Of a stretch of DNA of 46,496 bases, positions 42,301 through 46,496 are shown one piece after another. Below the pieces are notes generated by a model. The model was not told the DNA's origin and did no database searches. It worked only from the letters and a program-made list of their open reading frames with translations. Source of the DNA: Gemmatimonadota bacterium (GTDB lineage Bacteria; Gemmatimonadota; Gemmatimonadetes; Gemmatimonadales; GWC2-71-9); the NCBI GenBank assembly GCA_016199245.1, contig JACQHC010000108.1:1-46496 (forward strand), given 5' to 3'. The translations under genes were made by a program, and so were the position numbers. The number at the start of each line of letters is the position of its first letter. The first letter of the stretch is position 1.

Positions 42301-42511
42301 ACTGCGCGAGGAACTGACGTCCCTGATGGGTGCCGGGGCGCGACCGCTCGCGCGGCCCACCGACGCCCAGATGCTGCGGCTCGGCGAGCTCAAGACCGAG
42401 ACCGCTCAGGTCGTGAGCGAGGCGAACGCGATCGTGACGGACGTGATTCCGGAGTTGAATCGGCGGCTGGGCGAGGCGCCGCATATCGTTCCGGGGGCGG
42501 CGGTCAGATAG
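39314..42511 (+). CDS. Large exported BNR/VPS10 (sortilin)-like propeller protein
   Basis: A 1065-residue protein with a signal peptide (LAALTLLCAAGLRAQQ) and a good GGAG ribosome site. Residues about 45-760 are a double beta-propeller of sortilin/BNR-type blades with repeated Asp-box motifs, for example KTTNGGTTFE, RSTDGGKSWTHL, RTTDGGKTWQKV, RTTDGGATWTKL, KSTDGGATFRSV, VTQDGGRTWANV and KTADYGRTWTSL. The last 280 residues are a beta domain (PVVITISERGGRPIREL) with a Gly-run linker (GGGGGGGGFGG) and a helical tail. Paralogous exported propellers are abundant in Gemmatimonadota and related soil bacteria, often annotated as glycosyl hydrolase or VPS10 proteins. No catalytic residues can be assigned; binding or scaffolding is as likely as hydrolysis. 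Hairpin C follows the stop. Confidence 0.85.
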   Translation: MTHLGPPVSRGALAALTLLCAAGLRAQQPAAPAQQPEAAALKALEWRSIGPANMGGRVSAIAGVPGNRDTFYVGGADGGVFKTTNGGTTFEAQFTDQAVYSVGALTVAPSDHNVLWLGSGEGDPRNSASFGNGVYRSTDGGKSWTHLGLDNTERIKRIEVDPRDPDVAYVCALGHAWGGNDERGVFRTTDGGKTWQKVLFVDRDTGCSDIAMDAANPRVLYAGMWTFRRRPWRFDDSGEKTALHRTTDGGATWTKLTNGLPKGPMARIGVATSRSHPATAYLVTETKTEGVLFRSDDRGESWRKVHDDPNINFRPFYYSDIRVDPNDPNTVWSLSGGLYKSTDGGATFRSVGRGVHGDHQAMWIDPMNSDRVLSGSDGGYQVSYDGGTNWEVINNVVLSQFYHVFYDMRAPYYVCGGLQDNGNWCGPSAVPYSEGIRKDDWFTVSGGDGFYAVPIPTEPHLVYSNSQGGNIVLTDTRTGASRSLHPYPNRVGSAGDGIAEHKYRYNWDSPIHLSPHAPGTVYFGGNVLFKSTNYGQSWEAISPDLTTNDKSKQQSSGGAIYVDNTAAEFHSTILTIAESPVRAGVIWVGTDDGNIQVTQDGGRTWANVVGNIRGLPLASWVARIEASPHDAGTAYVAVDRHRDDDFTPHVFKTADYGRTWTSLRGNLPLMGYAQVVREDPVVRNLLFVGTELGIFASWDGGQRWASLRNNLPPVSVRDIKVHPRDHDLIVGTHGRGVFILDDITALRQVAQAMQADAYLFDVRPATRWMVWGRDASLGAKTFAAENPPYGALITYYVKTDPKDPVVITISERGGRPIRELRRTDVKAGVNRLAWDLRYDGPRPAQSQGQQAGGGGGGGGFGGAGVTVVPGEYTVTLRAAGRDLTKSVRVAADPRVQVAQADYEAQLAAALELRDLVSQVNQVIDRTEDLKKQLTGLIENLGKTTMAAADGGNGSNGSSRADTALVAATRAALQRVTDLRAKLTRPIQGLGYRQYPRLREELTSLMGAGARPLARPTDAQMLRLGELKTETAQVVSEANAIVTDVIPELNRRLGEAPHIVPGAAVR

Positions 42512-42525
42512 AGAGGACGCCGAAA

Positions 42526-42610
42526 AAGACGACGAGGGGCGACGGGGGGCGACGAAGGGCAGCTACCCACTGTCGTCCCTCGTCGCCTCTTGTCGTCCCC
42601 TGTCGCCCTG
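42526..42610. repeat. Tandem-unit long hairpin, copy C
   Basis: The left arm (42526-42562) is three or four copies of a GGGGCGACGA-type unit; the right arm (42570-42610) is the pyrimidine-rich complement, with a loop of only about seven bases. It lies between convergent genes, so it could end both transcripts. Its right arm runs into the last dozen codons of the GNAT gene on the minus strand and encodes its Arg-rich tail (GDRGRQEATRDDSG). Confidence 0.7.
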
Positions 42611-42879
42611 CTCAATCAGCTCCGCATACTCCGCGTGTCGCTCGACAAACCCCGCCACAAACCAGCAGGTCGGAATCACCTTGAACCCGCGGTTTCGCGC
42701 GTAGTCCAACGCGTGGCGCACAATGGTGCTGGCGACGTGGCGCTCGCGGAGTTCGGGCGGCGTGAACGTGGACGCGTAGTCCAGCACGCCGTCGCCCACG
42801 GGCCGGTAGGCGAGATACGCTACGGCGCCGCCGACGCGGGCCACGAACCGGTGCTCGTTCTCGAGGTGCTCGACCCGAA

Positions 42880-42898
<19 letters not shown>
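42563..42898 (-). CDS. Small GNAT-family N-acetyltransferase (YjdJ-like)
   Basis: A 111-residue single-domain protein of the short Gcn5-related type. It has HRFVARVGGAVAYLAYRP, the strand-helix DYASTFTPPELRERHVASTIV with the acetyl-CoA loop in reduced form, HALDYARNRGFKVIPTCWFV and ERHAEYAELI, matching the short bacterial YjdJ/GtlA-like acetyltransferase group in order. The acceptor is unknown. The GTG start overlaps the end of the ABC transporter gene by 19 bases. The last dozen residues come from hairpin C and probably add nothing to the fold. Confidence 0.82.
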
Positions 42899-44748
<1,850 letters not shown>

Positions 44749-44812
44749 GACCGACAAAGGTACACGCGGTGGGGTCTTGATGCCCGCGACTGGAGGGCTA
44801 GCCGTGAAACTA

Positions 44813-44893
44813 GGCGGCAGAGGCGGGAGCGGCGGCAGCAACGCTCCAGTCTGGGGCCTGCCGCCACTGCCGCTCCTGCCGCCGCTCCCGCCG
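44813..44893. repeat. Tandem-unit long hairpin, copy D
   Basis: GGCGGGAGC/GGCGGCAG-type units on the left (44813-44838) are matched on the right (44851-44891) by their complement; the core GCGGGAGCGGCGGCAG (44823-44838) is exactly complementary to 44876-44891. The right arm ends next to the stop codon of the HEAT gene (44895-44897). It lies between that stop and the start of the ABC exporter, both on the minus strand. Confidence 0.7.
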
Positions 44894-44894
44894 C

Positions 44895-46493
44895 TTACTG
44901 CTGCGGGGCAGCCGTCGCTGCGCCTCCCTTTACGATGTCGTCCAACGCCTTCCGCGCGGCCTTCTTCACCTCGCCGTCCCGGTCCTCGGCGAGCTCCTTG
45001 AGCAGGGTGACCGCGGCGTCCGTCCGGGCGAGGGCCAGGCCCTCGACGGCCCCCACCCGGGGCGCCGAGGGGCGGCGGCCCACGAACCGCCCGCCGGGCT
45101 CCGCCACCTTGCGCAGGGCTTCGACGGATTCCGGCGTGCCGATGCGGCCCAGCGCCCGATAGAACTCGAGCTTGATGCTGGCGTTTTCCTCTCGCTCGGC
45201 GGCGGTCATCAGGGACATCGCGAGTCCCGCCAGCCCCCTGCCCCCGATCTCGGCGGCCACGCGCAGGCGGACCTGGGCGTCAGAGTCGTTCAGCGCGCGC
45301 TGGAGATGCCGGGCGCACGGCGCCGTCCCGATCTTCGCGAGGGCGAGGGCGGCGGACTTGCGCACGCGCGCATCCCCGTGCTCGAGCACCTTCCCGAGGT
45401 GGGGAATGGCCTCCTCGATCCGGAGCTCGCCGGCCAGGTCGGCGATGTTCCGTACCACGAACCAATCCGGGTGGCGCAACATGTTGATCACCATGTCGGT
45501 CCCGTCTTTTGCCGTTCGCAGCACGGCGAGCAGCGCCTTGCGCTCGGCGTACGTGCCCGCGTTTACCAGCAGCTCGAGCAGATGCTGGGTGCCGATGGTG
45601 CCCGCGCGTTGCATGATCTCGCCCGCGTCCCGGGCGTACAGCGGATCCAGCAACAGCGGACTGAACGCCTTGAGGATGTTCTCGCCGAGCATGCGGCGCA
45701 GCGCGACACCGTATTTCCGGCGGAGATCGCCTTCCTGGAGCCCGCCCTCGTAGCGCATGATGGCGACCACCGCGTCCACCGCCTGCTCCGGGCGCTTGGC
45801 CTGGATGACCTCCGCCACGCCGGATGTGACGGCGTTGAGCAGCTCGTTGACGTTGGGGCCGTCAGGTGCCGCCTGCCAGTTGCGCAGCGCGGCGGCGAGC
45901 GGCGACATGGCGGCGCGCTTGTGCTCCACCATTTCTGCGTAGGCCGCCCCCTCCTTGGCAGGAATCACTTTGAGGGGCTCACCGCCCACCGGTTGCGCGC
46001 CAGGAACCGTCGCGGCCTTGACTGCCTCGGTGACACGCAGCTGCCGGCGCTCGGCCGCCGCGCGCTCCGTCTGCGCGCTCACGACCGACACGCCGGTCAC
46101 GTTCTGGTCGCGCAGCCGGAGCTCAACGGTCTCGCCGGACGCGTAGCCTGCGAGGTCCGGCGCCAGTGCATTGGCCAGCGAGAGAAGGTCCGCCGGCGCG
46201 GCGTGATGACCCACGTGTATCTCCACCACGCTGTGCACCTCCATCTGCTGCGACACCAGGGGCACCAGCGGCACTTCGGGAGGAATCGTGGTGCCTTCCA
46301 CCGTGAGCCCCGTAGCGCCAAGGCGTAGCGTGTAGCTGCGCTGGGCCGCGAGCTCCACGAGTCCGCGCAAGGCCGTGCGCTGGTCGTCCACTCCGTCGGG
46401 GGCGGTCCGGAGCGAGTCCACCAGCTTGGCGAGGAGCAGGGCGAATTTGTGCTGGTCGAGCATCGTGAGAGAGGTCAATCTACCGCTCTCCAC
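44895..46493 (-). CDS. HEAT-repeat protein, start at or beyond the window edge
   Basis: About 532 residues from a GTG at 46493; a tighter ATG lies at 46463 (MLDQHKFALLLAKLVDSL), and the gene may begin outside the window. No signal peptide or membrane helix is visible. Residues 1-200 are an alpha/beta region of unknown family (LGATGLTVEGTTIPPEVPLV, VHSVVEIHVGHHAAPADLL). From about 215 the chain is helical, and residues about 330-520 are clear HEAT repeats (VRNIADLAGELRIEEAIPHLG, VRKSAALALAKIGT, VRLRVAAEIGGRG, EFYRALGRIGTPESVEALRKV, AARKALDDIV). It is probably a cytoplasmic scaffold. It ends in an Ala-Gln tail directly before hairpin D. Confidence 0.8.
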   Translation of the reverse strand: MESGRLTSLTMLDQHKFALLLAKLVDSLRTAPDGVDDQRTALRGLVELAAQRSYTLRLGATGLTVEGTTIPPEVPLVPLVSQQMEVHSVVEIHVGHHAAPADLLSLANALAPDLAGYASGETVELRLRDQNVTGVSVVSAQTERAAAERRQLRVTEAVKAATVPGAQPVGGEPLKVIPAKEGAAYAEMVEHKRAAMSPLAAALRNWQAAPDGPNVNELLNAVTSGVAEVIQAKRPEQAVDAVVAIMRYEGGLQEGDLRRKYGVALRRMLGENILKAFSPLLLDPLYARDAGEIMQRAGTIGTQHLLELLVNAGTYAERKALLAVLRTAKDGTDMVINMLRHPDWFVVRNIADLAGELRIEEAIPHLGKVLEHGDARVRKSAALALAKIGTAPCARHLQRALNDSDAQVRLRVAAEIGGRGLAGLAMSLMTAAEREENASIKLEFYRALGRIGTPESVEALRKVAEPGGRFVGRRPSAPRVGAVEGLALARTDAAVTLLKELAEDRDGEVKKAARKALDDIVKGGAATAAPQQ

Positions 46494-46496
46494 GGT

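Noticed and set aside
39314-42511. A sialidase or other named glycosidase call for the BNR/VPS10-like protein
   Set aside because: Asp-box blades show a propeller fold only; the sialidase Arg triad and Asp/Tyr/Glu catalytic set are not evident.
44749-44841. N-terminal Pro-Leu repeat on the ABC exporter
   Set aside because: It is hairpin D and the leader read in frame; the transporter family begins near the ATG at 44748.

Overview
The window is about 46 kb of very GC-rich (roughly two-thirds GC), densely packed bacterial chromosome with no phage, transposase, CRISPR or rRNA/tRNA gene that I can recognise. Gene content and style suggest a member of Gemmatimonadota or a close FCB-group relative: a secreted S8 protease with an FPNPF-type C-terminal sorting-like tail, a 1065-residue BNR/VPS10-like exported propeller protein, a protease/TolB-propeller/BamA-barrel fusion, exported amidohydrolases, frequent GTG and TTG starts, and LolA and outer-membrane barrels that show a Gram-negative envelope. 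The taxon is an inference from style, not a sequence match.

Layout. 1-2741 (+): the tail of a RidA-like protein, an exported amidohydrolase and an alpha/beta hydrolase. 2738-14338: a compact locus that looks like a signal-controlled exopolysaccharide machine. It has a hybrid histidine kinase and a lone receiver on the minus strand; divergently, an Hpt-REC-GGDEF-REC protein, a membrane-anchored HEAT-repeat protein and a processive family-2 glycosyltransferase; and, facing them, a TPR/outer-membrane-barrel protein and a TPR/glycoside-hydrolase-like exported protein. 14443-15855: glnA with a clear promoter. 15964-39062: about 23 kb of genes all on the minus strand. Read in transcription order these are prs, rplY, pth, ychF, a long inverted repeat, rpsF, rpsR, a DUF2232 membrane protein, rplI, a DAK2-DegV fusion, rsfS, the BamA-like protease fusion, two SPOR proteins, smc, the S8 protease, a metallo-beta-lactamase-fold hydrolase, aroF, lolA and a DUF72 protein. 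Most junctions overlap by 1-19 bases or are separated by a few dozen. 39314-46496: the large exported BNR/VPS10-like protein (+), a small GNAT, an MsbA-type ABC exporter and a HEAT-repeat protein (all -).

How the parts fit. The kinase, receiver and Hpt module form a plausible phosphorelay. The GGDEF protein, HEAT protein and glycosyltransferase are in one transcription unit, so phosphorylation and c-di-GMP could gate polymer synthesis. The barrel and hydrolase would export and trim the polymer, in the manner of PgaA/PgaB/PgaC but with a different parts list. The long minus-strand block joins nucleotide precursor supply and translation (prs, rplY, pth, ribosomal proteins, rsfS) to envelope and chromosome maintenance (SPOR proteins, smc, lolA).

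Three unusual features stand out: the exopolysaccharide locus itself; a set of four intergenic long hairpins whose arms are built from three or four imperfect 9-10-base tandem units that differ in sequence from copy to copy; and two core genes (pth, rsfS) that appear to use non-standard start codons (CTG and ATT).
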